Part shown: piece by piece, positions 23,739 to 35,098 of the stretch | How positions within the stretch are numbered: position 1 is the first letter of the stretch | Layout: every line of letters starts with the position of its first letter | Assembly (NCBI RefSeq): GCF_022376445.1 | Contig: NW_025955082.1 | Location: forward strand, 1 to 64,000 | DNA length: 64,000 nucleotides | Origin: Fomitopsis serialis | Lineage: Eukaryota > Basidiomycota > Agaricomycetes > Polyporales > Fomitopsidaceae | Reading direction: 5' to 3' | Position numbers and translations under genes: made by a program | Notes under the pieces: model-generated | Databases searched by the model: none | Told to the model about the DNA's origin: nothing | Seen by the model: the letters and a program-made list of their open reading frames with translations, nothing else

Positions 23739-24317
23739 ATGATCATCGACACCGAGCCGGAGGCTAGCACCGCAGCGCAGTCCTCAGTCGCACGACCCAC
23801 CATCCGCACTGCGACCCCCGACGATGTTCCCGCCCTCGCGCGGCTTCTCCTTGCATCCATGGACACGTCCCTTCCCGACGTCACATTCTCGGATCGTCCG
23901 GAGTACAACCTGCGCAGCGTTCAGACGCACCTCCAGGAACGGCTCTTCCCGCCTCCGGCTGTGCAGACCTTCTGCCTCGAGAATGCGGTCTCCGGTGAAA
24001 TTCTAGAATATGCTGCCGTGAAAACATGCAACGATACGGAGAAAGAAGACAGGGAGTCGGAGCTAGACATGCTGTTCGTGAGGGCGGGCATGTCTGGGCG
24101 AGGATACGGGAGCATGTTGGTGCAGGCTGTACAAGAACGATGGATGGGCAATGCGGTTTGCGTCAGGGTGTTCGTCAGAAACACGCGTGCTGTGCAGTGC
24201 TATAGAAGATGGGGATTTGTGGTGGTGGGCGAGGAGGAGATGGAATTTGGTGAGGGTGCTGAGAGACAGATAGAAGAGGTCTTCACAATGCGGTGGCGTC
24301 CGGTGCAACCCACGTGA
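23739..24317 (+). CDS. GNAT-family N-acetyltransferase
   Basis: A single exon gives 192 residues. The start MIIDTEPEASTAAQSSVARP precedes the first GNAT strand (PTIRTATPDDVPALARLLLA). The acetyl-CoA pyrophosphate-binding loop is visible as RAGMSGRGYGSMLV (the Q/RxxGxG/A pattern), preceded by the strand SELDMLFV. The C-terminal NTRAVQCYRRWGFVVVGEEE is the usual motif B with its YRRWGF signature. The acceptor substrate cannot be told from sequence. The ATG at 23739 is preferred because longer in-frame sequence upstream shows no domain content. Confidence 0.8.
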   Translation: MIIDTEPEASTAAQSSVARPTIRTATPDDVPALARLLLASMDTSLPDVTFSDRPEYNLRSVQTHLQERLFPPPAVQTFCLENAVSGEILEYAAVKTCNDTEKEDRESELDMLFVRAGMSGRGYGSMLVQAVQERWMGNAVCVRVFVRNTRAVQCYRRWGFVVVGEEEMEFGEGAERQIEEVFTMRWRPVQPT

Positions 24318-24618
24318 CCGCGTCATTCGTGTGTGTTCACGGCAAGTGTGGTATGTACTGAATGTAGCTCTACGTATACGGTCATCAAGTGATTTGCCCG
24401 TGAGGGTAGATGGCGGTGCATAGCTAGGCGGACTGGACGAGGAGGCAGTCGAGCAGCCTGCCTCGGGCGACGCGCCTCAAAACGCCTAACGAGACGCGAT
24501 GTGTTTACACGTCCATGTCCACAGGCGACCCAAAGGCGACAGGCTAGTCCAGGGCTAGTCGCCTCCGTCTCCCTTTCGTTGCACTGTGGTCGAGCCAGCT
24601 GTCCAATCGTCGACACGG

Positions 24619-26060
24619 TTACGGCGCCGCCACACCCTCCCCAGTCCTCTCCCCGTTCATCTCCCTCGTCGGCGAGCTCACCACACCTCGCCTCGCACGG
24701 CTGCTGTGGCTCCGCACCCACCGGCTCCCATCGCTCGCCGTCCTCCGATGCCCGTCTTGCTCCGCCTCCCGCCAATCGACCGACCGCCTCGCGTCCAGGT
24801 TCCGCCGCACGCCCTCGTCCACGGTCGTCGGCAGTGCGGGCGGGTCGTACTTCCCCTCGCGGATGCGCAATCTCCGCGCGCGGTGCACATCCTCCATATT
24901 CGCGACCCACTCGCGGCGCTCGCGGGCGAGCTCGTTGTGCACCCGAACAACGGTCACCGCAGTCATGAGGAGTGCCCAGAGCCACGGGATCCCGTAGCCG
25001 ATCCCGTAGGCCGTGTCGACGCTCGCGGTCCAGCACGCTGCGAGCACGCCGCCGGCGACGATCAGGCCCGAGACTCCCCAGAGGACGGAGAGCTGGCGGA
25101 CCATGTGCCGGATGACCTGTGATTCTTCGTAACGCGTACGCCAGGCCTGAAAAGGGTTGGTTACTATCAGTGGGAGCAGTTAGAGAGTATACGTGACGAC
25201 TCACCTGACGGAACTGCGTGCAGCCACCTCCGTCGACTGCGACGATGTCCTCGACGTAGCAGTAGCCGAGAGGAGGGAGAGGCTGGCGCGGTGGGAAGGA
25301 AGAGACTCTCCAGGGTACGCGAACCCGGTAGGGGAAGATACCGGTGATGAGGAGGGGTAACGTCAGGACGAGCATGACGCATGGCAGAGCCATAGCAGTA
25401 ATTCGCGGACTCCCTGGATTTCTGCACGGGAAGGTCAGAACAACGACATTGAGCAAAAAGGTGGGAACGTACACTGAGGAACCAATGATGAGTGGGATGA
25501 AGAACGCTGCCATGGCGAGGCTAAGAATGTATCTGCACGTCGAGGTCAGTAGGGCTGGTAGTACGAAGATGTGATCGCTACGCACTGGAAGAAGTCGACG
25601 CCCCAGCGTCCAACACCAATAGGTCTCCGACTGACATGGTCCCGGATAAACCACAAGAACCACATGCGCTGGGCGAACTTGAACCCGGAGACGGTGCCAA
25701 TCAAGCTCGTAATGATGGCAAGGTTCTTTGTGGTGCTCAGATGCGCGCCCCATGCCAGCGAGTAGAAGAGAATGAGGGAAGGATGCCGGACTCGACGAAG
25801 AGAAGAGTGAACCAGATGATTATGGCACGCTCGCGGCTGCCGGTCTTGATGGTATAGTTGAGTGAAGGTGGCTCGTCGTAGAAGAGGATGGTGTCGTTCG
25901 AGTTTGTTTGTGTTACTGCGACAGTGGGCCGCTCCTTCGTAGTGGTTGCCTGCTTCTCGGAGCCATTCTGTAAGTCTTGGTGGTCGGGTGGATGGCCGCG
26001 CCCGCGGTCGTCGACGGCAGTAGGTGTGGTGGACGTCTGCGAGCCCGGTCGGTCGACCAT
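24619..26060 (-). CDS. Multi-pass membrane protein, fungal hypothetical family (frameshift in exon 1)
   Basis: Four exons: 26060-25586, 25532-25473, 25421-25205, 25146-24619. After a disordered N-terminus comes a hydrophobic series: ERAIIIWFTLLFVESGILP, LILFYSLAWGAH, LAIITSLIGTVSGFKF, YILSLAMAAFFIPLIIG, MALPCVMLVLTLPLLITGIF, VLWGVSGLIVAGGVLAACW and IPWLWALLMTAVTVV, about seven membrane spans. The cytosolic tail is highly charged. The block VPWRVSSFPPRQPLPP with YCYVEDIVAVDGGG is typical of a conserved fungal membrane protein family of unknown function. Near 25790 the frame jumps between ESGILP and LILFYSL; one missing C in a CCC run would fix it. Total coding length is one base short of a multiple of three, in agreement. 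Sequencing error or recent pseudogene. Confidence 0.7.
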
Positions 26061-26743
26061 GGCGATACTGTGGGGTATAGCGTCGAGTGGTCGTTACGGG
26101 TCGTGAAGAGGGACAGGAACGAGCGGGAAAGAGAGAAGGGATTGGGGCGTGTGGGGCCCGACCTCGCCTATAACCCGACCAAGGTGTGGAGTGCGTTGAG
26201 GCGCTTGACGTCAGCCTCGTCGTTGCTGTCAAGGTGCTGCCACGCACCTGCGATGGGTGGCTTCTTGGAAATCGTTGACATGGTGCGCGGCGCCGCTGCT
26301 GCTGGCCATCGAGGAGCGCGACGAGGAGATCATCCGCACCCAACGCTCGTCGCTCGGGTTCGGCGCCAGTTCGCGCGTCATCGCGGTCACGTGGAAAGCC
26401 ATATACCACTCACGCACGAACATCGACTTCCTCCCGTTCCAACCTCCAAATCGAGATTCCAAGCCCCACGGTACAAGCTTACCCCCGCATCGGACGGAGG
26501 AGGCGCCCATGCTGAAGCCGTCTGTATGTTCCCTCGCCCTGTCCACTTCGTCATTCGATTTCCAATGCCTTGACGCTTTGAAAGCCAAATGCTCACCAAT
26601 CCTCCTATGCACCCTCCATCCTCTCCGTCGTCTGACAAAGAATTGAGCGCTTCTCGAGATACAGGTCCACTGCACTGCGACGCAAGATGTTCACACCAAC
26701 TGGACGCAGTATCCCAGACTGCACATCACATTCACGCTAGACG
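26061..26743. other. Intergenic between divergent genes
   Basis: A 447-nt frame exists on the minus strand at 26229-26675 and a 390-nt frame on the plus strand; neither shows a domain or splice context. The stretch probably carries two promoters, one for the membrane protein and one for the SDR gene. Confidence 0.4.
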
Positions 26744-27972
26744 ATGCCTGCGATCACGTCGGGTAGAGTGCTCGTCACTGGTGCGAATGGCTATATCGCC
26801 CAGTGGCTAGTGCGCAAGCTCCTCGAACAAGGCTACGCCGTGCGGGGCACCGTGCGCTCAGAGAGCAAGGCCCAGCAGCTCCGCGAGACATTCGCGTCGC
26901 ACGACAAGCTCGAGACGATTGTCATCGAGGACATCACCAAGGTATGCTCAACACCTATCACCCATCAAATTAGTGACTGACCTGCAAACGGCGGACAGGA
27001 ACACGCCTTCGACGAAGCAGTCAGGGACGTCGATGCCATTGCGCATCTCGCCTCGCCGAACATTGTAGGCGTGGACGATCCCGAGGAGCTCATCGCGCCA
27101 GCTGTGCGCGGTACCACACGCGTGCTCGAGTCCGCCCTCGCCTACGGCGTGTCTGTCAAGCGTATCGTCCTAACCTCATCCTGCGCCGCGATCCGCGAGT
27201 TCCGAGACCTCCCGCGCACGTTCACCGAAGACGACTGGAACGAAGCATCCCTCTCGGAGGTGCACACGCACGGCCGCGCTGCGTCGATCACAGACAAGTA
27301 CTGTGCAAGCAAGGTCCTCGCCGAGCGCGCGGCTTGGGAGTTCGTGGAAAGGCAGAAACGTGAGGGCGGGATCGGCTGGGACCTCGTCTCGATCTGCCCA
27401 TCGTACGTTTTCGGGCCGCCGATGCTGCCCGCGAGCTCTCCCGCAGAGATGGCGAACAGCTTGCGAGAGTGGTACGAGGCTGTGATCGTCAAGGCCAGAG
27501 ACCAGATTGAGGTGCGATCGGACGGGATGGTCGTCGAGTCAGTTGCAGATTCGGTTGCAAATCGGGATTTGTGCGCTGATCTTTGGGGTACGTACTTATT
27601 ACAGGATGTGTTGGGTTGATGTGCGAGATGTTGCGGAGGCACACGTGCTTGCATTCCAGAAGGAAGATGCGGGTGGACAACGAATCATCGCGTCTGAGGG
27701 ATCCTGGAAGTGGCAGGACTTCGGTGAGTCAACTTGCGGAACATCCGACGATCTGCGAGGAGCTCACGCAGATGCCTTATTCAAGTCAAGCCGCTCATGA
27801 AGCTGACGGAAGCCTACCCGGAGGAGATGCCACGTACCGGCCTGCTAGTGCGAAGCATAACTTCGTGTTCGATGCTTCCAAGTCGACGAGGGTTCTCGGA
27901 CTCAAATATCGTACGAAGCAGGAGAGCACCCGCGACATGATCTACGCGTTCAAGACACAGGGTTTATTGTAG
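26744..27972 (+). CDS. Extended SDR: dihydroflavonol-4-reductase-like NAD(P)-dependent reductase
   Basis: Exons 26744-26941 and 26999-27511 are clear. Later coding parts are 27605-27723 and about 27786-27972. The Rossmann motif is VTGANGYIAQW (TGxxGxxA/G). Downstream come DVDAIAHLASP, the catalytic Ser region VLTSSCAAIRE and YCASKVLAERAAW with the YxxxK dyad, then CPSYVFGPP and WVDVRDVAEAHVLAF, the standard order of DFR/ketoreductase proteins. The tail reads HNFVFDASKSTRVLGLKYRT. Two problems remain. The phase does not fit between 27511 and 27605. The last exon also seems to change frame between YPEEMPR and YRPASAKHNF near 27830. Either extra exons were missed or the gene has indels. Confidence 0.7.
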
Positions 27973-28302
27973 GGATCTGTCGTGACTCGATGCACGTACG
28001 CGAGGCCAGGCACTTTTCAAATCACAACGCCGTAAGCATGTCATTACCGAAAAGAACTAGGGTACATGCCTGATCTGAATGCCCGTGTTACAACTTAAGG
28101 TCAGGGGTGAAGTGTTCGCCACTGATCGCGGTCGCCATAGGACAACTAGTCTGGGTCTGGTCAGCAGTGCCTACAATTGAGGAAGTTGCAGCGCGTTTCT
28201 GGGCCTGCTCAGAGGATTGGGGGATAGCACCACCAGAGTAGTGAGCCATTTACGAAGTCCTCCAAGCCAAGAGGGTGATAAGCTCGAAGTGTACGTGGGC
28301 CA

Positions 28303-28680
28303 ATGCACATACCATCCGGTATCCGAATGCAGATGGACGTGCTCATCGATGCGCTTCCCGATCACGACTCGTCCGACGACCGAAAGACAGCGACAGAGAT
28401 TCGCCTGCAAAAATATGTACTCGGCTCTATGCATGCTCACTGTGACGAGAGATTTCTAGACCGCAGTACGAGCACAAGAAATGGTAATGGACCGGCCGTC
28501 AAGCGGAGGGCTGGCCGCGATATGGATGATCATCGAGCAGTCCTGCGGGCTTTAATCGGAGTGGTCGCCGGCATCAGAGCGAATAGCTGCGCGACCGTGG
28601 CTGGAGGCAGCGACGACGAGGGCAGCGACGATAGTGAGAGGAGGAGGAAGAGGTTGCGGACAGATGGTGGACGTAAATGA
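28303..28680 (+). CDS. Hypothetical charged ORF, possibly a fragment
   Basis: A 125-codon frame starts MHIPSGIRMQMDVLIDALPD, continues through KRRAGRDMDDHRAVLRALIG and ends with an acidic then basic tail (GGSDDEGSDDSERRRKR). No family is recognised. A stop codon lies just upstream in frame and the preceding sequence (EVYVG in another frame) hints at a lost 5' part. It could be the last exon of a gene, a fragment, or chance. Confidence 0.3.
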   Translation: MHIPSGIRMQMDVLIDALPDHDSSDDRKTATEIRLQKYVLGSMHAHCDERFLDRSTSTRNGNGPAVKRRAGRDMDDHRAVLRALIGVVAGIRANSCATVAGGSDDEGSDDSERRRKRLRTDGGRK

Positions 28681-28894
28681 TAGTAATGCAGGTTAAGTGG
28701 GCGCAGAATACCAGTTAGGTTACGACTGCCCGGCTCGAAGCTTCGATCATTACGGTCGATGACATATCGATAAGTGCGAGTTATCTCGGCATAAACCCTG
28801 TGCTGCTCACCATCGTGCCATCGTCCTCGCCGCTATTAGCACTCCACGTCCCCGTCGCCGCGCCTTAACGTCCGCTTGTCGCGCAGCGTCCGAC

Positions 28895-30660
28895 GATGAG
28901 CCAACGACACCCTCACTTCTCGCCGTCCGAGCTCCTCTCTCCGCAAATTCCCGACCTCGACGGCGCGCAGGCCACTCATCGTCGTCTCCAACCGTCTCCC
29001 CGTCACCATCACTAAGGATGAGGCGGCGAATACCACTCAAGATGTCCTCAGGCGGCCTTGTATCTGCGCTGTCTGGGTGCAAGAGTCTATGTCCTTCACC
29101 TGGATCGGCTGGCCGGGATTCTTATCCTCGAAGACGCCATCCTCGACAAGCGGTTGATGGAGGAGTACGTGTCAGCGGTTTACCTGGACGACGAGGTCGG
29201 GACCGTCATACATGGTTCAGCAATCCATCTCTGCGCTGTTCCACTACACCGGTGAATAACTTGACGAGGAGAACTGGCTCGCGTACCGCCAGGCGAACAT
29301 GCGTTCGCACAGGTGATTATGCAGCAGCTCTCACCGGTTCGATGGTCTGGGTGCAAGACTACCCTCATGCTGCTCCCTATGCTTCTCCGTGTCCTCACGA
29401 CGGCCGCCGAACGACGGCTCGACGACCGCCTCAGAATCGAGCGTATCCTTGAGGCATCGAGATGGAGACATACCGCCACGCGCGTGCCGAACGTCAAAAT
29501 CGGCTTCTTCCTGCACACTCCGTTCCATCCAGCGAGATCTACGGTGCGTCCGTCCACGTGACGCCGGAGGTATGCTCACGCTTCGTAGATTCTCCCGTGC
29601 GCGGAAATTCTGCTCGGGACGCTGTATCGGACTCATCGGTTTCCACACGTATGACTACGCGCGACACTTCCTGTTCTTGCACAGTATCCTTGCGCTGCTA
29701 CGATGCCGAACGGCGTGAGTTTGAGGTCGGCTCGCGCACGTCGGCACATTCCCGATCGGGATCGACCCTACGTCGTTCACGGACAACTCAAGAAGGACAG
29801 CGTGCAACAGCGAATCAAGCAGCTGCAGCAGCGCTTCGGGACGTGAAGGTGATCGTGGGCGTGGACCGGCTGGACTATATCAGGCGTGCCGCAGAAGCTG
29901 CACGCTCTCGAGCTGTTCTAAGCCAGCACCCGAGTGGATCGGCAGGTTGTGCTTGCACAGCTGGCGTCCATCGCGGCAGGACGTAGAAGAGTACCAGAAC
30001 CTGCGCGCGATCGTCAACGAGCTGGTCGGCCGGATCAACGGGCGATTCGGCACGGTCGACTTTGTTCCATCCACTTCATGCACAGTCGTTGCCGTTCGAT
30101 GAACTGTGTGCGTTGTACGCCGTCAGCGATGTGTGCTTGTCACCTCCACGCGCGATGGTATGAACTTGGTGAGTTCCTGACCATGGCCGTCGCGGCGAAA
30201 CTGATCAGTTTGCAGGTGTCATATGAGTACATCGTTGTCAGCAGGAGAAGCAAGGCGTCATGGTCTTGTCAGAGTTCGCGGGCGCGGCGCACAGTCTGAA
30301 CGGCAGTATCGTTGTCAACCGTGGGACTCGCAGAGGTCGCCGACGCGATCTTCCAGTCGTCAGCATGGACGCGGATACTCGGGCAGAGAACAACGTAACT
30401 CTTCAAAGTACGTCTTTCTCGTCATTATCATCACTTCACGCATGCTCATGAGCTCACCAGTACGTGACGAAATACTCCGCAGCGTACTGGGGTACTTCGT
30501 TCGTGCGCGAGATGACGAAGTCCAGACGCCCGAACGGAGCCCGCGGAGACGCAGAAGGCGGCCAGGCGGAGCTCAGCTCAAGCGCGAGGACCTCAAGGGC
30601 TCCAACGTCGTTGACGGGAGCGTGCCCATGACCCACTGCCAATGCGCCCGCGCCGAATAG
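28895..30660 (+). pseudogene. TPS1: Trehalose-6-phosphate synthase pseudogene (GT20)
   Basis: Conserved Tps1 blocks occur in the correct order but in changing frames: LIVVSNRLPVTITKDE, KMSSGGLVSALSGCK, SMSFTWIGWPG, LDKRLMEEYVSAVYLDDEV, LFHYTGE followed by a stop and DEENWLAYRQAN, MVWVQDY then LMLLPMLLRV, NVKIGFFLHTPF, IGLIGFHTYDYARHF, QQRIKQLQQRFG then VKVIVGVDRLDYI, NELVGRINGRFGTVDFVP, VMVLSEFAGAAHSLNGSIVV, MDADTRAEN and KYSAAYWGTSFVREMTK. An active gene makes trehalose-6-phosphate from UDP-glucose and glucose-6-phosphate. Here the frame changes many times, with at least one in-frame stop and deletions that are not in homopolymers (for example two bases lost in the DYHLML block). The locus is read as dead; a working copy would be expected elsewhere. 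Confidence 0.88.
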
Positions 30661-31160
30661 CCAATAGGCTCAGCACGGACGCATGACGGTATCCTTATTC
30701 GGGCGGACGTTTCAGTGTTGGTTGTGGAAGCAAGGCAAAGACTGTATCATCATTTCGCTCTCCCGTTTCTGTTGTATCGGCTATACGTACACTCACATAC
30801 ACATCGCCGTTGGCATTGCCAGCGGCACTGCATAAGCATCCCCGAAATATGTTGTCATTACTAGTGTACACCTCTTGATTCGCCATATTGATGCTAATGG
30901 AACACGATGTTGGCTGCACAAGATAGACTAGAGGAGGCAATAGAGACAATACAACCATCGACGATTCGGATAGGTTTCTTTGGCGGGAGAATCCTAGGTA
31001 AGTGGTGCCGGTCAGTCCTAGAACGATCTCCTTGCTTCTGGCCGCCATAGAATCACCGAGTATTGAATTTAGGTCTTCCTTGCGCATCTTGCACGCATCC
31101 CTGCAAAAGAAAGGACGTCCTGTGGAGCACGATAACCAACAACACCTTCACAAATAACCT
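30661..31160. other. Spacer, no supported gene
   Basis: A minus-strand frame of 130 codons at 30695-31087 has no recognised family and no clear splice sites. Nothing else was seen. Confidence 0.35.
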
Positions 31161-31167
31161 TAAGCTT

Positions 31168-31500
31168 CAAAGCTCAGTGTTCCGGGGCGGTCGTTCGACT
31201 TCGAGCTAGGGCCTCCAACGCCGTGGATATCCACTGCAAGTACGCAAGGACAGTGCAATTGTTGACTGACTCTTGACCGCATAACGTCCTCCTTTTCAGC
31301 TCTAGCAGGATGGGCCGATATTGTGAAATGTAAGTAACTTTCCCGTTCCTTGCCAGTGAGGTAGACATTGACGAATGCGGCGCGTCCCTCAGGCATTCGT
31401 TTAAATTGAATAACCTCGATAGCAGGCACTGACAGGCTATAAAGTTTGAATATTGGACGCTCGACCCGTCTGATCTGGCTGCTCACTCAGCGTAGGTTGA
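31168..31500 (+). pseudogene. Degenerate copy A of tandem hypothetical gene family (5' part)
   Basis: This copy is recognised by comparison with copies B and C. It has the ATG at 31310 (MGRYCEM), a GTAAGT donor directly after it, then a degenerate second exon related to NIDNRQ and the block RxxRLIWLL (DNA CGACCCGTCTGATCTGGCTG). Upstream sequence also matches copy B: an element around 31190-31230 (AACGCCGTGG) recurs near 31935-31960. The coding frame is lost soon after the second exon, and no downstream part of the family is seen before copy B begins. Confidence 0.55.
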
Positions 31501-32159
31501 GGATTGTCGGTGTGAGTGTTGCATTTGCTGCTGAACGTGCCTTTTGACATCGTTTGTCATGTTGATCTCATGCGGTGAACTGAATGTTCTCCTCAACGCA
31601 AGAGATGTTCATCCGAATACGAGTTCCGAATGAAGAATACATATGTATCGACATGAATGGGCTCTGAGTGTCGACGCTGTGCAGACCACACATCAGTATG
31701 TGCTTATAAGCAGGATTTAGACTGGCGATACTGGCGATACTATGGAGGGAACACTCAAGTCGGAGTTGATACTCCATGGTGAGATGAATGTACGAACCCG
31801 AGTCCCGGTATTGCGTTCGAAACGACAAAGCTGGTGTTAAGTGCATGGAGCACGATCCACATTAATGCAGCATGTTCAGTCTGAGTGGCGGGGCCCTTCG
31901 ACTCTGAGTGCAGGTCGGGATCGGGATCGCCGTAGCCAACGCCGTGGGAATTTACTGCAGCTGTGGACCTGCGGTTCTGTCACTGTGGCCGGATCCGCGG
32001 TAAGTACAATTCTGACTACTACGACGGTTGTTCGTAACTTCTGTAGCCTTTCCAGCGCAGAATCCCAGCCTTAAGCTTCCCGTCCCATAACTTCTGACAT
32101 CAGCTTCGTTCGTTGCCTCCATCATCCTGTTCAACATCCATCACACTTCACACAACAGG

Positions 32160-33235
32160 ATGGGCCAGTATTGGAGGCTGTAAGTGATTATGACCGTGAC
32201 GTTTGCTCATGGCGGAGGTTAACAGACGCGTTGCTTCCGTTAGAATCAACATCGATAACAGGCAGACTATCAAGTTCGACTCTATGGGGCTCAGCGAGAT
32301 GCTCATATGGCGCGATCCGAACCGACTGATCTGGTTGCTGCTATCCCTCGTAAGTGAGAGCACCGGCCGATTTACATGACGCTAGAATAGACAACTGACG
32401 GAAAGATCTTTGCAGCCCAACCGTACCAGCCTCTGTGAACGAGGCCACAGCAAGGACGCGCGTGATCTCGGCATGCTGAATCTCCCTTCGACGTCCTAGA
32501 CCTCATATTCGACCAAATCGACGACAGCTTGGATGTGGCCTACCTCGCGCTCACCAACTCGTTTCTCCGGTCATCGGGAGAAACACATCTACAGGTGGAT
32601 TGCTTCTACAATGGTCGTGGAACCTGGAGCGTCTCATCTATGCCGGCGACTGCCTCCTGGATGATGATTTACCTCCCAATGTCTTCAAGGAGAAAGAGAA
32701 GAGTTGCTCAGCGGTCACAATCCCGATCTGCCAGTCCGGCATATGCGACTCTTGTCTATTCGACGCGTTCGACATCTGGCTCAATGATAAGGAGGAGCGT
32801 AATATTGGGAATTCAAGTTCTCCCGACTCGCCACCGAAGGTCAGTTAACCCGCGCCGACGCCGTGAACTGCGAGCGTTGGTTGAACTCGACTACACATGG
32901 ACGGGACACCAGAACGGAGTGGATCCTGTGTAACTGGACGCTTGCACATATGTCCGCGCCAGCGCTGTCGCCGACCTCACCGGTTCCGTCTGTGATGGCC
33001 CCTGGACAGACAACTTCCTCGGCCTCGGCCATGTCCTCCTCTCGCAATCTGCTGGTCGTCGGACATGCAATACGAAAACCCATCCGCCGCGGCGAGTGGG
33101 CTGGGCACTACGTCGCCATCACCACTGTGGATCAATTAACACGGAACCGTAGCTTCGCGGACAAGGAGAACTGGACGGACGTGACCGACAAGGTCGTCGG
33201 CGAAGTCTTGGAATATGGAGAGCCAAGCACCTGAG
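32160..33235 (+). pseudogene. Degenerate copy B of tandem hypothetical gene family
   Basis: The start ATG at 32160 (MGQYWRL) is spliced to INIDNRQTIKFDSMGLSEML and IWRDPNRLIWLLLSL. Further blocks are PFDVLDLIFDQIDD, VAYLALTNSFLR, WNLERLIYAGDCLLDDDLPP, TEWILCNWTLAH and WTDVTDKVVGEVLE. This order matches an expanded basidiomycete family of hypothetical proteins that open with an INID block and contain an F-box-like FDVLDLIF helix. Frames change several times: one base appears lost between NLP and FDVLDL, another after NSFLR, and more in the 3' half. The copy is therefore probably non-functional, unless the assembly is at fault. Confidence 0.65.
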
Positions 33236-33959
33236 AGACTGGTACCGCACCTTCGCCTGAAGGCTACCTCAACGACAGACTCCTGATTCACAGACGAGAA
33301 TTTTGTAAGGCCAACAGGAGAACGACTCAGACGGTTCCGAGTCGGATATAGGACAGGCGAACTGGAAAGCTGTGGCGGGAGTTGCATCCAACGACGCCGA
33401 CGGAGTACAGAGCAATGAAGAACACAAACCAAGGTGAACTGTATCTCCCGATGTCTTGCACGAGGATTCGGACTGTATTACTTGTGTATTACTATCTCAC
33501 AACATCACTGTATGTACAATCTACTTTATATCACTGTATCACTTATTTTCCGCTATTCCTTGGGTCCTGGTACTTCGAGATTGCGAAGGCGACACACATC
33601 CGTTCACGGTGCATCATGGGGTAGTACTGAGGGTACTGGCCGAGCGCTGAGGCCTGAAGCTGACGGTTCAAGTTCAATCAAATCGCGGATCAGCGCGAAC
33701 TTGCGCGCGGTGAACTGGCGCTCTCGCTCGACTTGGAGAAACTTAGTTGCCTCGCTTTTCCGACGCCAGTATCGAGTACTATCGAGTTTCCGTTCCGCTC
33801 ATTCACGCCCATGCATTGTGCGCACCGCAGCCGCGAACCCGGGAAGTACAGGCTCGGTGCCGCTCGGACTTGGTACTGGTAGTAAGTACTGCAGTTCAGG
33901 CTACAACCCATTCATATTCCATCCGGCCTCCGTATTAACAAGCACCTCTCACTGCTGGG

Positions 33960-35098
33960 ATGAGCCAGCACTGGAACTTGTAAGTATCGTACACATTAAT
34001 ATTGCTCTTCAGGCTGGCTAAGATTGATAAACATGTGACTCTGTCAGAATTAATATCGACAGGAGCCTGGAGAGGATTACTACGAATCCATTGGCAGGAA
34101 GCTCAACGAGCTGATTCTCTGTGATGATCCGGAAAGACTAGTCTGGTTGCTTTCCATCCCTCGCAAGGTGAGGGCACCGAGTTATACACGTTGGAGTCGC
34201 GGGCTGACAGACCTGCAGCCCAAGCCATATCAGCACTCCATCGAACGCGGCCACAGCAAGGATCCGCTTGATCTGGGCGCGCTGAACCTCCCTTCGACGT
34301 CTTGGATCTCATATTCGATCATATCGAACTCGACAACATCTTCGACGCCGTCTACCTCGCGCTCACCAACATATTCCTCCGGGTCATCGCCGAGAAACAC
34401 ATCTACGAGGAATGAGCTTTCTCAATGCGCCGTGGACTCTGCAGCGTCTCATCTGCGTCGGCGAATACCTCAAGGCGATGATCTGCTCCTGGCATCCTAC
34501 AGGAGGATGCGAAGGAGTCACTCAGCGGCGACTGTCCGAGACGAAGGACGGCCCGAACGGCACACGTCTGTACAACGCAGCCGAGACCTGGCTCTGCAAC
34601 CGTGACCGGTATGCGGCCGAATGGTGGACCAGTAGCTCGATTGGTGCGCCTCGGAGGGTCGATTGTCACCTGACGAGAGGGATGAGCTGTACGACTTAGC
34701 CAAGCTCGACTACTCGTGGGATGAGACGCCCGAGACCGAGTGGATCCTATGCAACTGGACGCTCGCGCAATACGTGCGTGTCAGCGCCGTCGCGGAGCTC
34801 ACGGGCACGGACTGTAACGGTGGCCCATGGATAACTACGTTTCTCAGCCTCGGGCACGTCCTCCTCACGCAGATCTGCTGGTCGTCGGACCCTTCGCTCA
34901 GCATGCGCTATAAAGGACCATCCACCGCGGCCGCTGGGCTGGACACTACTTTGCCATTACCACCGTGGACCAGTTGACGGAGGACCGCAGCTTCGCCAAA
35001 AAGAAGGACTGGACCGACGTGACGGACAAGATCGTCGGCGAGGTTTTGGAGATATGGCGAGCCATTTACCCTGAAGGACTGGCACCCACCTCCGCCTA
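33960..35098 (+). pseudogene. Degenerate copy C of tandem hypothetical gene family
   Basis: It runs parallel to copy B. ATG at 33960 (MSQHWNL) with a GTAAGT donor, then INIDRS and a block ending DDPERLVWLLSIPRK. Further on are ERGHSKDPLDLGALNLP, FDVLDLIFDHIELDNIFDAV, YLALTNIFLRVIAEKHIYEE, LQRLICVGEYLKA, LSPDERDELYDLAKLDYSWD, TEWILCNWTLAQYVRVSAVA and WTDVTDKIVGEVLE. It is the best preserved of the three but still needs frame changes, including one at the same NLP/FDVLDL junction as copy B. The function of the family is unknown. Confidence 0.65.

Noticed and set aside
24323..25753. A 476-codon minus-strand frame
   Set aside because: It reads through three clear introns of the membrane-protein gene, and most of it is in the wrong frame.
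26229..26675. A 148-codon minus-strand frame between two divergent genes
   Set aside because: No recognisable domain, no splice context, and it is matched by an equally long frame on the other strand.
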